From Streptomyces sp. ASQP_92 (GTDB lineage: Bacteria; Actinomycetota; Actinomycetes; Streptomycetales; Streptomycetaceae): a stretch of 64,000 bases of DNA. Each line of letters opens with the position of its first letter. Within the stretch, counting starts at the first letter, position 1. Positions 55,562 to 64,000 of the stretch are shown here, piece by piece. The position numbers and the translations under genes were made by a program. Under the pieces are notes generated by a model. That model saw only the letters and a list, made by a program, of their open reading frames with translations. It searched no databases and was not told where the DNA came from. Location of the stretch: NCBI RefSeq assembly GCF_025399895.1, contig NZ_JAODUA010000001.1, positions 310,001 through 374,000 of the forward strand. The letters run 5' to 3'.

Positions 55562-56917
55562 TTACTTCTTGACGCGAACGGTCTTGGTGGAGCGCGTTTC
55601 GAGGGTCATCTCGTCCGCTTCCGCGACCTTCGCCTTCAGTCGCACAGTACCCGTCGCCTCGTCGACGACGTCCACCACCTTCGCGAGCAGTTTCGCCGTA
55701 TCGGCGTTCCCCGAGACGGCGGCCAGCTGCACCGCACGGCCCAGCTTGGCGGTCGCGCCGTCCACATCGCCCGACTTGCGCGCATCGAGGCCCTGTTGGA
55801 TGACCTGCGCCAGTTCGGCCTGACCCGTGTAGTGCGCGACCTGCGGGTTGATGGAGGTGGACGCCACCATGTCATCGGTCCACACCGCCCGCACCAGACC
55901 CTGCGAGAGGACCTGCGGGGCGCCGCCGTCGGGGCCGGGCACGATCAGCGAGACCCGGGCCGCCAGCATCTCCTGGCCGACATTGGCGCGCGGCACCTCC
56001 ACACACACGTGGTAGTCGCGCGACTCGTCCCCCCAGGAACCGGTCGGATAGTCCCCGGCGCGCGGCCCCGCCTCGGTCCGACGGGACGTCAACTCCTCGA
56101 CGGTGGGCGCCACTTGCTTGACGAACCTGATCTCCACGCCGACCGGGGTCCACAGCCGCAGCGCCACGTCCGCGACCTCCTTGCCCATCGCGTTCTCCAT
56201 CATCCGCGTGAAGTCCGCCGCCAGGTGGGCCGGATCGGCGACGATGTCCGCGGTGCCGAGCAGGGCGGAGGCGATCGAGGTCACCTCCTTGACCTCCCAG
56301 TCGGTCCCGACGCCCCGGGCGTCACAGGTGAACCGCCCGGCACAGGCCTGAAGGGCCGCGCGCAGATCCTCGGGCGACTCGTGTTCGTTGCGCCCGTCGG
56401 TGAGCAGGATGCCGTGCCGGATGGGGACGTCCGCGGCCCCGAGCAGCCGGTCGGCGAGGCGCAGCCAGGTGCCGATCGCCGTGCCGCCGCCCGCGCTCAG
56501 CTTGCGCAGCGCCTCCTTGGCCTCGGCGCGGGTCCGGCTGTCGGCGGTGGCCAGGCGGCCGTTGCCCGGGTAGACCTCGCGCGCGATGTGCGTCCCCGCG
56601 ACGACCGCGAAGGCGACCCCGTCGCGCAGGGTGTCGATGGCGGCGGCCGTCGCGTCCCGGGCGTTGCGCATCTTGGTCGGCGGGTAGTCCATCGAGCCCG
56701 AGCAGTCCACCATGATCACCACGGCGGCGGCGGACGACCGGCCCGGCAGGGAGGCCGGCGTGGCCGACGCCGTGAAGGGGGCGCCGCCCAGGGTGCCGCC
56801 GCCGGTGGAGGCCACGGTGACGATCGCGTTGACCTCGCGGCCGCCCTCGGGCAGGAACTCGTTCTGGTACACCTCGACGGAGAACTGCGGCACGGTGGAC
56901 TTGGAGAAGTTGGCCAT
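55562..56917 (-). CDS. VWA domain-containing protein
   Basis: 451 aa. The VWA domain has the MIDAS motif VIMVDCSGSMDYP near residue 70, GGGTAIGTWLRLADRLL and HGILLTDGRNEHES. The N-terminal 60 residues (STVPQFSVEVYQNEFLPEGG) and a C-terminal helical tail (LAQVIQQGLDARKSGDVDGA) flank it. No signal peptide is seen, so it is cytosolic. In actinobacteria such proteins travel with PP2C, FHA and kinase genes as signalling clusters. ATG 56917 has AAGGAG 8 nt upstream; it lies between the PP2C and FHA genes in one operon. Confidence 0.87.
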   Translation of the reverse strand: MANFSKSTVPQFSVEVYQNEFLPEGGREVNAIVTVASTGGGTLGGAPFTASATPASLPGRSSAAAVVIMVDCSGSMDYPPTKMRNARDATAAAIDTLRDGVAFAVVAGTHIAREVYPGNGRLATADSRTRAEAKEALRKLSAGGGTAIGTWLRLADRLLGAADVPIRHGILLTDGRNEHESPEDLRAALQACAGRFTCDARGVGTDWEVKEVTSIASALLGTADIVADPAHLAADFTRMMENAMGKEVADVALRLWTPVGVEIRFVKQVAPTVEELTSRRTEAGPRAGDYPTGSWGDESRDYHVCVEVPRANVGQEMLAARVSLIVPGPDGGAPQVLSQGLVRAVWTDDMVASTSINPQVAHYTGQAELAQVIQQGLDARKSGDVDGATAKLGRAVQLAAVSGNADTAKLLAKVVDVVDEATGTVRLKAKVAEADEMTLETRSTKTVRVKK

Positions 56918-56990
56918 CGAAAAGGCTCCTTGAGGCTCCATGGACCTGAAGTGAAGGAAGGCGAGCAAGTGGCGCAATAGGGACGGTGGC

Positions 56991-58229
56991 CTAGTTGTAG
57001 GCGGATCCTGCCCCTTGCCGCTCCACCGCGAACGGCAGCACGGCCACTGTTACGTTGTCGTGGCCGCCGCCGTCCAGGGCGTGCCCGACGAGCACCTGCG
57101 CACTGTGCAACGGCCGCGCCGCGGCGTCCGGCGGAAGGACACGGGCCATCTCCTCGGCGGCCTCCGCGTAGTTCCACAGCCCGTCCGTGCAGACCACCAC
57201 CACACCGGGGCGGTCCGGCTTGAACGAGGCGGTGTGCGGGTCCAGTTCATAGGCGTCCGCGCCCAGCCACCCCGTGATGGCGTGGGCCCGCTCGTCGGCG
57301 TAGGCGTCGGCCTCGCTCATCAGGCGGGCCGCCACCATCTGCGCGGCCCACGAGTCGTCCTCGGTGAGCCGGGCCGGGGCCGCCGTACGGTCGTCGGGCA
57401 CCCAGTAGGCGCGGCTGTCGCCGACCCAGCCCACCACGAGCAGACCGCTCGCCGAGACCGCCCCGACCAGCGTGCAGGCCGGCGCGTTCTGATGGCGGTG
57501 CGCATCGTGTCCGAGGGCCTGACCGGGCTCCTGCGCAAGGGAGTTGACGGACTCGGCGGCGGCCAGGATCGCGTCGTGCATGGCCTGCTGGGGGTGGGTG
57601 CCCTGGGGCAGCGCCGAGAGCAGCGACTCGTTGGCGGCGGCGGCCGCCGCCGCGGACGCCTCGTCGGGACGGGTCGCCGACGACACCCCGTCGCACACGA
57701 TCGCCACCACGGCGGGCGAACCGTCCGGCAGCGCCGTCGAGGACAGCGCGAAGGAGTCCTCGTTGCGGTGGTGGCGCAGCCCGCGGTCGCTCACCGCGCA
57801 CACCGAGTCGAGCTCCTGCTCCATGTGGTCGCGCTCGCGCGGCTGGGCGTGCCCGCAGTTCTCGCAGTACCCGTCGTCGTCGACCCGCCCGGCCCGGCAG
57901 GCCACGCACACCTTGGCGCCCGGCGCGGGGGGCCGGGCCACATGGGTGTCCGGGTCGGGCTCGGCGGCGCGCGGGTCGGGCGCGGGCAGCGGGTACTCCT
58001 CGGCCGCGCCGCCGGCGGCGGCCGGGGCCGGCTCGTCCGTCCTTACGGAGGGCGCGAGTTGGGGCTCGCCGCCGCCACCGAGGGGCGACGCCATCTCGAT
58101 GGTGGGATGGTCCAGCGGCGGCTCGGGCACGGCCGACAGGTCGTACCCGCAGGCCCCGCAGAACAGGTCGCCCGTCTCCAGCGGCTCTTCGCAGCCGGGG
58201 CAGGCGGCGAGCTGATGCGTCTGCGACAT
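56991..58229 (-). CDS. PP2C-family serine/threonine phosphatase with zinc ribbons
   Basis: 412 aa. Two zinc-ribbon pairs lie at the N-terminus (CPGCEEPLETGDLFCGACG; CVACRAGRVDDDGYCENCG). The PP2C domain starts near residue 145: SDRGLRHHRNEDSFAL, VVAIVCDGVSSATRP (metal Asp), VVGWVGDSRAYW, VVVCTDGLWNY and GGHDNVTVAVLPF with the last metal Asp. It dephosphorylates Ser/Thr residues with Mn/Mg. It follows directly after the PknG-like kinase gene, so it probably reverses that kinase's action. The start is ATG 58229, or GTG 58235 overlapping the kinase stop. Confidence 0.9.
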   Translation of the reverse strand: MSQTHQLAACPGCEEPLETGDLFCGACGYDLSAVPEPPLDHPTIEMASPLGGGGEPQLAPSVRTDEPAPAAAGGAAEEYPLPAPDPRAAEPDPDTHVARPPAPGAKVCVACRAGRVDDDGYCENCGHAQPRERDHMEQELDSVCAVSDRGLRHHRNEDSFALSSTALPDGSPAVVAIVCDGVSSATRPDEASAAAAAAANESLLSALPQGTHPQQAMHDAILAAAESVNSLAQEPGQALGHDAHRHQNAPACTLVGAVSASGLLVVGWVGDSRAYWVPDDRTAAPARLTEDDSWAAQMVAARLMSEADAYADERAHAITGWLGADAYELDPHTASFKPDRPGVVVVCTDGLWNYAEAAEEMARVLPPDAAARPLHSAQVLVGHALDGGGHDNVTVAVLPFAVERQGAGSAYN

Positions 58230-58231
58230 CG

Positions 58232-60856
58232 TCACACCCAGGTCCGGGGGCGGAATCGGTTGGCCCGTTCCACCAGGTCGATCCTTTCCTCGCCACGCTG
58301 TGCGAGCCGGGCGAGCACCCGGTACGAACGTTCCAGACCGAAGCGCAGGCCCCGCTCGTCGACTTCGCTGCCGAGCAGTACGGTCCTTCCCTGCCCGGCG
58401 CCGGTGCTCCCCGACAGTACCCAGTCCAGGGCGGTGCCCAGGACCTCGGTGGCCAGCTGTTCACGGCGTACCGCGTCGAGACCGAACGCGTCGAGCGCCT
58501 CGACCTGGGCCGCGGCCGCCAGGAGATCCTCGTACAGCGGGTCCTGCGGGGACCTGCTGCGCAGCCGCGCCCGGACCGCCGCGACGCGCGCCGCCGTGTA
58601 GTGGATGGAGGACTCCGGCACGGATTCCAGCGTCCGTACGGCGCCGGTGCGGTCCCCGGCGGCGAGCTGCACCCGGGCCAGGCCGAAGGCGGCGCTGACG
58701 TAACTGAGGTCGGTCGTCCACACCAGGCGGTAGTACTCGGCGGCGTTGTCGAGCTGGCCGAGCACCTCCGCGCACACCCCCAGCGCCAGCTTGGGCGCGG
58801 GCTCACCGGGAAACGCGTCGTAGATCGCGTCGAAGGACAGCGCCGCGTTCTCGTTGTCGCCGGCGGTCAGCGAGGCGAGCCCCCGGTACCAGACCACCCG
58901 CCAGTCGTCCGGGTGGTCCGCCTCCAGGGCGTCGAGTGCCTTGCCCGCCGAGACCCGCTCGTCCATGTCGAGCCGGGCCCGCAGCTCGCGCAGCCGGAGC
59001 TCGATGGAGTGGGCCGGCGCGGAGCGCAGCGCGGTGATCAGCTCGGCGGGGGCCGCGGCCATCAGGCCCGCGAGGAACCCCGCGTTGGGGTCGCTCGGGT
59101 CCACGTGCGGCACCGGCAGCGCGAGCGCGGTGGTGCGCGGGTCGAGAGGAGCGAGCAGGGGCATGCCCTGCCCGGAGCCGGGGGTGCCTTCACTGCGCGG
59201 CACCGGGATGGCGCCCTGTGTGGCGGGGTGGGGCATGCCCGGGGTGGGGGGCGCGAGGGCGGGCACCGGCGGCGCGCCCGCCGGGACGGCGGCCCGCGCC
59301 GGGTCCGGGGACAGGGCCACCGCCGGGGCCCGTCCCGTGGCGAGCGCCTTGCGGGCGCGTCTGCCCACCGGCGCCGCCCGCGATCCGAGCCGCGAGACGT
59401 CCCCCTGGTGCTCGGCGAACAACTTGGTGTCGGTGACGCGCAGTTCGCTGCCGAACAGCGTCGAGAGGGCGGGCCGGGGGCGGCCCGTCTGGAGCGCCAC
59501 GACCTCGCGCAGCACACCCGTCAACTGCTCGGCCATCTCCTGCGCCGAGGCGAACCGGCGCGCCGGGTCCGGGTCGGTGGCCCGCACCAGGAGCCGGTAG
59601 AACGACTCGTAGGTGCGGAACACGTCGATGGTGTCCGGGTCGGGCAGGCTGTCCGCGTAGACGTTGGTGTAGCCCTGGAAGTCGAAGGTCAGCACGGCCA
59701 GGGTGCGGGCCACCGTGTACAGGTCGGAGGCGACCGAGGGGCCGGCCTCGGCGACCTCGGGCGCCTGGTAGCCGACCGTGCCGTAGATCGCGGACTCGTC
59801 GTCGTCCATGCGGCGCACCGCGCCCATGTCGATCAGCTTGAGCTGGTCCTCGGTCTGGATCGCGTTGTCGACCTTGAAGTCGCAGTACAGCAGGTTGCGG
59901 CTGTGCAGATGGCCGAGTGCCTCCAGGGCCTCGATGCCGTAGGCGCAGGCCTGCTCCACGGGCAGCGGGTCACGCTTGCCGATGGTGGTGCGCCGCTCGT
60001 TGGCTATCTCCTTCAGCGACTTGCCGCCCACGTACTCCATGACGATGTAGCCGTCGAGCGAGCCGGTCCGCTGGTCGAGGTGCTCCACGAAGTTGTAGAT
60101 CCGCACGATGTTGGAGTGCTCGATCTCGGCGAGGAAGCGCCGCTCGGAGATCGCCGCCGCCATCGCGTCCTGGTCGCCGGTGTCGAGCAGGCCCTTGAGG
60201 ACCACCCAGCGGTCGGAGACCGCGCGGTCCACGGCGAGGTACACCCAGCCGAGGCCGCCGTGCGCCAGACAGCCCACCACCTCGTACTGGCCGTGCACGA
60301 TGTCGCCCGCGCGCAGCTTCGGCACGAACGAGTACGGATGGCCGCACTTGGTGCAGAAGCCCTCCGTGCGCCCGGGCCGGTCCCCGCGCGAACGGCCCAC
60401 CTGCGCCCCGCAGTCCGAACGCGAACAGAACCGTTTGCGCTCGGGGACCTCGGGGTGTTCCATCACCGCCGAGCGCGGGTCGGGGCGCGGCACCCCCGGC
60501 ACCGACACCAGGCCCGCGCCCAGCCTGCTGCGCGCCGAGGTGTTCGCCGCCGAGCCCGAGCTGCGCACCGACACCGAACGCGAGGTGGAGGCGCCGGACA
60601 GCGAGGACAGGCGCCCGGAGACCGAGCGCCGCGAGGTCGAGGACCGCGAGGAGCGGGAACTGCGCGCCGAGGAGCGCGAGGACTGCGAGGCGGAGCGGTG
60701 GCCGCCGCCGGTGATGCCGGTCGGCGGCGACGACACCATGCCCGTCGGCGACACGACCGGGGCGAGCCCGCACAGGTCGCAGTACAGCTCGCCGCCGCCC
60801 ATGTCCTCGTACGAACCCGCGCAACCGGGGCGCTGGCACCGGGTGTTCTCGCTCAC
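58232..60856 (-). CDS. pknG: PknG-like serine/threonine protein kinase
   Basis: 874 aa. An N-terminal zinc pair (CQRPGCAGSYED, YCDLCG) is followed by a Ser/Arg-rich disordered part (residues 55-110), a rubredoxin-like motif (CSRSDCG...CTKCG, about 140-170) and the kinase. The kinase shows CLAHGGLGWVYLAVD, VVLKGLLDTG (Lys), NLLYCDFKVDN (catalytic loop, no HRD Arg) and KLIDMGAVRRM (DMG for DFG), all as in PknG. The C-terminus (about 600-874) is TPR-like helices. In mycobacteria and corynebacteria PknG answers amino acid supply via GlnX/GlnH and phosphorylates GarA/OdhI. Start GTG 60856 overlaps the previous stop. Confidence 0.9.
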   Translation of the reverse strand: MSENTRCQRPGCAGSYEDMGGGELYCDLCGLAPVVSPTGMVSSPPTGITGGGHRSASQSSRSSARSSRSSRSSTSRRSVSGRLSSLSGASTSRSVSVRSSGSAANTSARSRLGAGLVSVPGVPRPDPRSAVMEHPEVPERKRFCSRSDCGAQVGRSRGDRPGRTEGFCTKCGHPYSFVPKLRAGDIVHGQYEVVGCLAHGGLGWVYLAVDRAVSDRWVVLKGLLDTGDQDAMAAAISERRFLAEIEHSNIVRIYNFVEHLDQRTGSLDGYIVMEYVGGKSLKEIANERRTTIGKRDPLPVEQACAYGIEALEALGHLHSRNLLYCDFKVDNAIQTEDQLKLIDMGAVRRMDDDESAIYGTVGYQAPEVAEAGPSVASDLYTVARTLAVLTFDFQGYTNVYADSLPDPDTIDVFRTYESFYRLLVRATDPDPARRFASAQEMAEQLTGVLREVVALQTGRPRPALSTLFGSELRVTDTKLFAEHQGDVSRLGSRAAPVGRRARKALATGRAPAVALSPDPARAAVPAGAPPVPALAPPTPGMPHPATQGAIPVPRSEGTPGSGQGMPLLAPLDPRTTALALPVPHVDPSDPNAGFLAGLMAAAPAELITALRSAPAHSIELRLRELRARLDMDERVSAGKALDALEADHPDDWRVVWYRGLASLTAGDNENAALSFDAIYDAFPGEPAPKLALGVCAEVLGQLDNAAEYYRLVWTTDLSYVSAAFGLARVQLAAGDRTGAVRTLESVPESSIHYTAARVAAVRARLRSRSPQDPLYEDLLAAAAQVEALDAFGLDAVRREQLATEVLGTALDWVLSGSTGAGQGRTVLLGSEVDERGLRFGLERSYRVLARLAQRGEERIDLVERANRFRPRTWV

Positions 60857-62184
60857 GAATCCCCCCTCTGGTCAACGGGTCCGGATTCTCTCGGGACCAG
60901 GACGTCCGCGGCCGCCCGCTGGTAGCGCAGCACCGCCTCTTCGGCGACGCGCAGATCGCAGGGCGCCGACCACAGCATCCGGCGGGCCGCGTCGTAGCGC
61001 TCGATCAGGAACGGGTCCTCGGCCATGCCGTGCCGGGCGACCTTCGCCTTGTACGCGTCGAGCCGGCCGCGCAGCTCCGCGCGGACCGCGAGCGGCGCGG
61101 TGACCGCCGTCAACGACTCGCGGGCGCGCAGGAGTTCGTTCTCGGCCTCCTGTTCCAGGGACTCCAGGAGCGGCGAGAGCCGGTGCCACTGGGAGTGCCT
61201 GCGGTATTCGGCGGCGGTGGCGAGCTGTTCCTGGAGCGCGATGGAGGGGCCGCTCACGGCGGGCACCTCGCTGGCGGCGATCTTCGCGAGCACCTCGCCG
61301 CGCGCCGAGCGGGCCTCGGCCAGGGTGCGGTCCGCCCGCGACAGCACGTCGCGCAGCTTGATCAGGCGCTGCTCGGCATCCTGACGGACCGTCAGGACCG
61401 CGTCGATCTCGCGCCGTACGTCCTCAAGGGCGCGCGCCGCGCGGTCGTAGCGGTCGGTGTCGGGCCGGCCGCCGCCGGGCGCCGAGCTGCCCGGCGCGGG
61501 CACCCAGAACGCGAGCGGATCGGCGATCACCTGGGCGCGCAGCCCGGCCAGTTCGGCCGTGATCGACTCCAGGTCGTCGCCCGAGGGATGTTCCCCCGGC
61601 CGCACCCCCACCGAGTGGGCGAGGCCCCGGGTGCGGTGCAGCTCGGCGGCGAGGAGGTCTATCCGGGCGGGCAGCGCGGACCACACCGTGTCGGCGGCCA
61701 CGACCAGGTCGAGCGAGCGCGCGTACAGCTCGTTCATCCGGTCGACCAGCTCGCCGAGCGTGAAGCGTTCGGTGAGCTTCGCGGGCCCCCCGGCCAGTGT
61801 CGGAGCGCCGTGCAGGGCGGCGCCCGAGAGCGTCACGGACTCGCCGCGCAGCCGCTCGGTCAGCTCGGCCAGATCCTCCCGGCTGGGCCAGCGCCGCCGT
61901 TCGCGCAGCTCACGCGCCGCCTCCAGGGCCGCCGTGTACGCGTCGAAGTACGCCCACAGCAGGGTGATCGACTGCTCGGTGGCCGCCCAGCGCTCCTTGG
62001 TGACGCCCGTGAGGGCCGCGCCTTCCAGGAGCCGGCGTCCGGCGTGGTCCTGGAGGGCGAGCAGCGAGGTCTCGACGGCCTCGTGCTCCGCGTCGAGGCG
62101 CGCCAGGGCACGGTCCACCTCGTCCCGGTCCATGACCGGCCCCGGGGGTCCCCCGGTGGAGCTGGGGGAGGATCCCGCGCCCAT
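60853..62184 (-). CDS. Coiled-coil hypothetical protein in the GlnX-GlnH-PknG operon
   Basis: 443 aa, almost all helical with long heptad-like tracts (ALARLDAEHEAVETSLLALQ, LEDVRREIDAVLTVRQDAEQ, ALQEQLATAAEYRRHSQW, AENELLRARESLTAV); no TM helix or catalytic motif. It may be a cytosolic scaffold between GlnX/GlnH sensing and the kinase (inference). ATG 62184 has GGAGAGG 6 nt upstream. The first 17 residues (GAGSSPSSTGGPPGPV) are encoded by a REP-like palindrome; the next ATG, 62133, gives MDRDEVDRAL and may be the ancestral start. Its stop overlaps the kinase GTG. Confidence 0.8.
   Translation of the reverse strand: MGAGSSPSSTGGPPGPVMDRDEVDRALARLDAEHEAVETSLLALQDHAGRRLLEGAALTGVTKERWAATEQSITLLWAYFDAYTAALEAARELRERRRWPSREDLAELTERLRGESVTLSGAALHGAPTLAGGPAKLTERFTLGELVDRMNELYARSLDLVVAADTVWSALPARIDLLAAELHRTRGLAHSVGVRPGEHPSGDDLESITAELAGLRAQVIADPLAFWVPAPGSSAPGGGRPDTDRYDRAARALEDVRREIDAVLTVRQDAEQRLIKLRDVLSRADRTLAEARSARGEVLAKIAASEVPAVSGPSIALQEQLATAAEYRRHSQWHRLSPLLESLEQEAENELLRARESLTAVTAPLAVRAELRGRLDAYKAKVARHGMAEDPFLIERYDAARRMLWSAPCDLRVAEEAVLRYQRAAADVLVPRESGPVDQRGDS
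62144..62170. repeat. REP-like palindrome in the start region of the coiled-coil gene
   Basis: GGGGGTCCCCC, GGTGGAGCT, GGGGGAG: the same layout as the elements at 15563 and 25753. It lies between the RBS-backed ATG at 62184 and the ATG at 62133. Confidence 0.65.
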
Positions 62185-62228
62185 CGATCACCTCTCCGCT
62201 CTGTGGTACGCCTGTGCCGTCAACTGGC

Positions 62229-63293
62229 TCATCCTGTCCGGTACTTGGGGGCGGGCGGCCCGGATATGCCGGGCAGGTCGGCGGCGAGCCACTTGCGGTA
62301 CGCCGTCATCCACGGGCTGCCCGCGCCGCCGCCCCGGTAGTCCACCAGGACCTGGTTGATCCGCCGGACCAGATCGGTGTTGCCGAGCTTGACGGCCGCA
62401 CCGTAGTACTCGGTGGTGAACGGGCTGCCCTTGAGCTGCACCGCGGGGTCCTGGGCGGCCTGGCCGGCGGCCAGCGCGTTGTCGGTGACGACCGCGTCCA
62501 CCAGGTTCTGCTGGAGGCGCACCAGGCAGTCCAGTTGGTTGGGGACCGTGAAGTCCTGGTAGTCGGCTCCGTGCGCGTCGGCCTTGAGCGCGTCGAAGGC
62601 GGTGGAGCCCGCCGCCACGCAGACCCGCTTGCCCTTGAGGGAGTCGTCGAAGCCGGTGATGGCGGACGCCTTGGGCGCCAGCACCTGCTGGCCCGCCTCG
62701 AAGTAGGCGGTGGAGAACGACGCCTGCTTGATGCGGGAGCAGTTGACGGTCATCGTGCGCACCACGACGTCGACCGTGCCGTTCTGGAGGGCGGGGATGC
62801 GCTGGCTGGTGGGGATGGCCCGGTAGATCACCGCGTTCTCGTCCCCCAGGATGTTCTTCGCGATCGCCTTCACCAGGTCGATGTCGAAGCCTTCCAGGGT
62901 GCGGGTCGCGGGATTGCGGTAACCCCAGCGGAAGCTGTTCTGGTCGACGCCCGCGATCAGCTTGCCGCGCTGCTTGATGGCGTCGATGGCGGGGCCGTCC
63001 GCGTTCGCCGCGGGCAGGCTCGCCTCCGGGTCCTTGCAGTCGTCCGCCTTGGCCCGCACCGCCCCCGCGGTGCCCGGGCCCGCGAGGCCCGCCGCGGCCG
63101 CCTCGCCGCCGTGCCGGGTCAGCGGGACCAGCGCCCCGGCCGCGAGGGCGAGCGCGAGCGCCATGCCGGCCACCCCGCCCCAGCCGCGCAGCCGCCCGCC
63201 CGTGCGGCGCGGAACGGGCCGGGCCCGGCCGGGTGTGTCGGTGCCGGACCCGGCCGGGCGTGCCGGGTCCGCCGAGCTCTTCGCGCCGCTCAT
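62229..63293 (-). CDS. glnH: GlnH-like glutamate/aspartate-binding protein
   Basis: 354 aa from ATG 63293. A hydrophobic segment near residues 42-58 (VAGMALALALAAGALVPLT) acts as signal anchor or signal peptide. The rest is a type 3 solute-binding domain: KQRGKLIAGVDQNSFRWGYR, LEGFDIDLVKAIAKNILGDE, VDVVVRTMTVNCSRIK, LKGKRVCVAAGSTAFDALKA and VDAVVTDNALAAGQ. In mycobacteria GlnH binds Asp/Glu outside and signals through GlnX to PknG. Start 63293 has AGAGGGG 5 nt upstream; GTG 63356, overlapping the glnX stop, would add 21 residues. No ABC permease gene is near, supporting a sensor rather than uptake role. Confidence 0.85.
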   Translation of the reverse strand: MSGAKSSADPARPAGSGTDTPGRARPVPRRTGGRLRGWGGVAGMALALALAAGALVPLTRHGGEAAAAGLAGPGTAGAVRAKADDCKDPEASLPAANADGPAIDAIKQRGKLIAGVDQNSFRWGYRNPATRTLEGFDIDLVKAIAKNILGDENAVIYRAIPTSQRIPALQNGTVDVVVRTMTVNCSRIKQASFSTAYFEAGQQVLAPKASAITGFDDSLKGKRVCVAAGSTAFDALKADAHGADYQDFTVPNQLDCLVRLQQNLVDAVVTDNALAAGQAAQDPAVQLKGSPFTTEYYGAAVKLGNTDLVRRINQVLVDYRGGGAGSPWMTAYRKWLAADLPGISGPPAPKYRTG

Positions 63294-63352
63294 CGCGACC
63301 CCTCTCGCCCATCCGCCGCTGCTTGCACGTCCCTTGCCGCTGTCCATGGCGC

Positions 63353-64000
63353 TCACCTGTACTCCGCGAGCCTGCGGCTGATGCCGACGCCGGCGGCGGC
63401 CGCCGCGAGCACCGCGAGCAGGGCCGCGCCCAGCGGCAGCCCCGTCAGGGCGCCGTGGCCGTCGGAGGCGGCCGTGGTGAACTGGCGCTGCTCGTGGGCG
63501 ATCGCCGAGTCGAGCTCCTTGTCCACCTGGTCGAAGCACTCGCCGGTGGAGCCCTTGGCGCCGAGGACCTGGGTCAGCGCGCCGTCGTAGTCACCGCTGT
63601 CGTCCGTCCTGCGGGCCGACGTGTGGCGTTTTTGCCACTCCTCCATGTCGCCGACCGCCTTGGCCACCGGGGTCTTGCCCGCGTCGTCGTCGGCGAGGCT
63701 CCTGGCGGCGGCCAGTCTGCCGGACAGGGACGCCATCTCCTTGCCGAACTCCGCCTCGTACAGGTCCTTGCCCTCGCGGGTGAGGACCGCGCCGCGGGCC
63801 ACCAGGGTCAGGTTCTCGTTGGCACGGGCCTGGAGCGAGCTGATCCGGGCGTCGTTGAGGACCTTCAGGGACTCCTGGCCGTGCGCGCGCGAGGTGGACA
63901 GGTCGGAGGTCGCCACCGCGTGGCCCACCACCAGCCACAGCAGCACCACCGTGGAGGCCGCCGTCGCGGCGAGCAGACCGTGGTTGAACACCCGGTTGGT
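63353..64000 (-). CDS. glnX: GlnX-like membrane sensor, C-terminal part (cut by window edge)
   Basis: Only the last 216 residues are in the window. They begin in a TM helix (GLLAATAASTVVLLWLVVGH), continue as a helical extracytoplasmic domain (TSDLSTSRAHGQESLKVLND, NENLTLVARGAVLTREGKD, STGECFDQVDKELDSAIAHE) and end in a second TM helix (LPLGAALLAVLAAAAAGVG) with the short basic tail SRRLAEYR. GlnX of mycobacteria is a four-TM protein with two such domains, which passes the GlnH signal inward to PknG; the half seen here fits. Its stop overlaps a possible glnH GTG. Full length and start lie beyond 64000. Confidence 0.78.
   Translation of the reverse strand, partial: TNRVFNHGLLAATAASTVVLLWLVVGHAVATSDLSTSRAHGQESLKVLNDARISSLQARANENLTLVARGAVLTREGKDLYEAEFGKEMASLSGRLAAARSLADDDAGKTPVAKAVGDMEEWQKRHTSARRTDDSGDYDGALTQVLGAKGSTGECFDQVDKELDSAIAHEQRQFTTAASDGHGALTGLPLGAALLAVLAAAAAGVGISRRLAEYR

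Noticed and set aside
62229..63356. ABC amino acid importer
   Set aside because: The binding protein has no permease or ATPase partner; its neighbours are GlnX and a PknG-like kinase, so sensing is more likely.

Overview
The window is about 72% G+C with strong third-position GC bias. It has frequent GTG starts, many GTGA/ATGA stop-start overlaps and almost no spacer inside operons. Together with Streptomyces-type genes (an orphan cytochrome b, a paired dynamin-like GTPase locus next to a short Ssb, a LAETG surface protein, a GlnX-GlnH-PknG locus) this points to a Streptomyces chromosome, probably its central part. From memory, the citrate synthase, methylmalonate-semialdehyde dehydrogenase and ssbB neighbourhoods resemble the S. 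coelicolor SCO27xx region; I could not check this.

1-5,100: a small catabolic operon on the minus strand (Gfo/Idh oxidoreductase, DUF993 TIM-barrel protein, sugar-phosphate isomerase-like protein) faces a divergent LacI regulator across a LacI-type operator. A six-unit 56/57-bp repeat array and a composite hairpin repeat follow. 5,100-12,700: CapA-like lipoprotein, two small conserved proteins, RecD2-like helicase, citrate synthase with a strong terminator, a copper chaperone gene under a textbook CsoR operator, and a small helix-turn-helix protein. 12,900-21,200: a myo-inositol catabolic locus (iolG-like and IolE/IolI-like on the minus strand; iolC, Cgl0159-type aldolase-like protein, iolB, iolD, mmsA/iolA on the plus strand). 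21,280-22,900: a Fic toxin and composite antitoxin inserted against the remnant of a LysR gene.

23,200-35,300: APC permease, lipoprotein, a hydrolase-ABC ATPase fusion with its permease, an aminotransferase, TsaD, orphan QcrB, a PPOX-like protein, a TetR regulator and tRNA-Arg(UCU). 35,600-45,500: dynA/dynB-like GTPases, ssbB, a thioester-domain surface protein, EttA, a hotdog thioesterase, and a second six-unit repeat array. 45,500-52,400: one MacB/LolD-type ATPase with two large FtsX-type permeases. 52,600-54,200: truncated haemoglobin and a PCMT-like methyltransferase. 54,159 to the right edge: a minus-strand signalling operon in the order glnX (cut by the edge), glnH, coiled-coil protein, pknG-like kinase, PP2C phosphatase, VWA protein, FHA protein.

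The most interesting items are: (i) the Fic module, whose antitoxin appears to join a YefM/Phd-like DNA-binding half to a VbhA-like Fic-inhibiting half, and whose promoter carries three GTAC cores exactly 12 bp apart; (ii) the two matched six-unit repeat arrays and the composite repeat present as a shorter and a longer version; (iii) REP-like palindromes embedded in frame in iolC and in the gene before the kinase; and (iv) the extended GlnX-GlnH-PknG operon. All functions are read from sequence and family knowledge; no database search was run.
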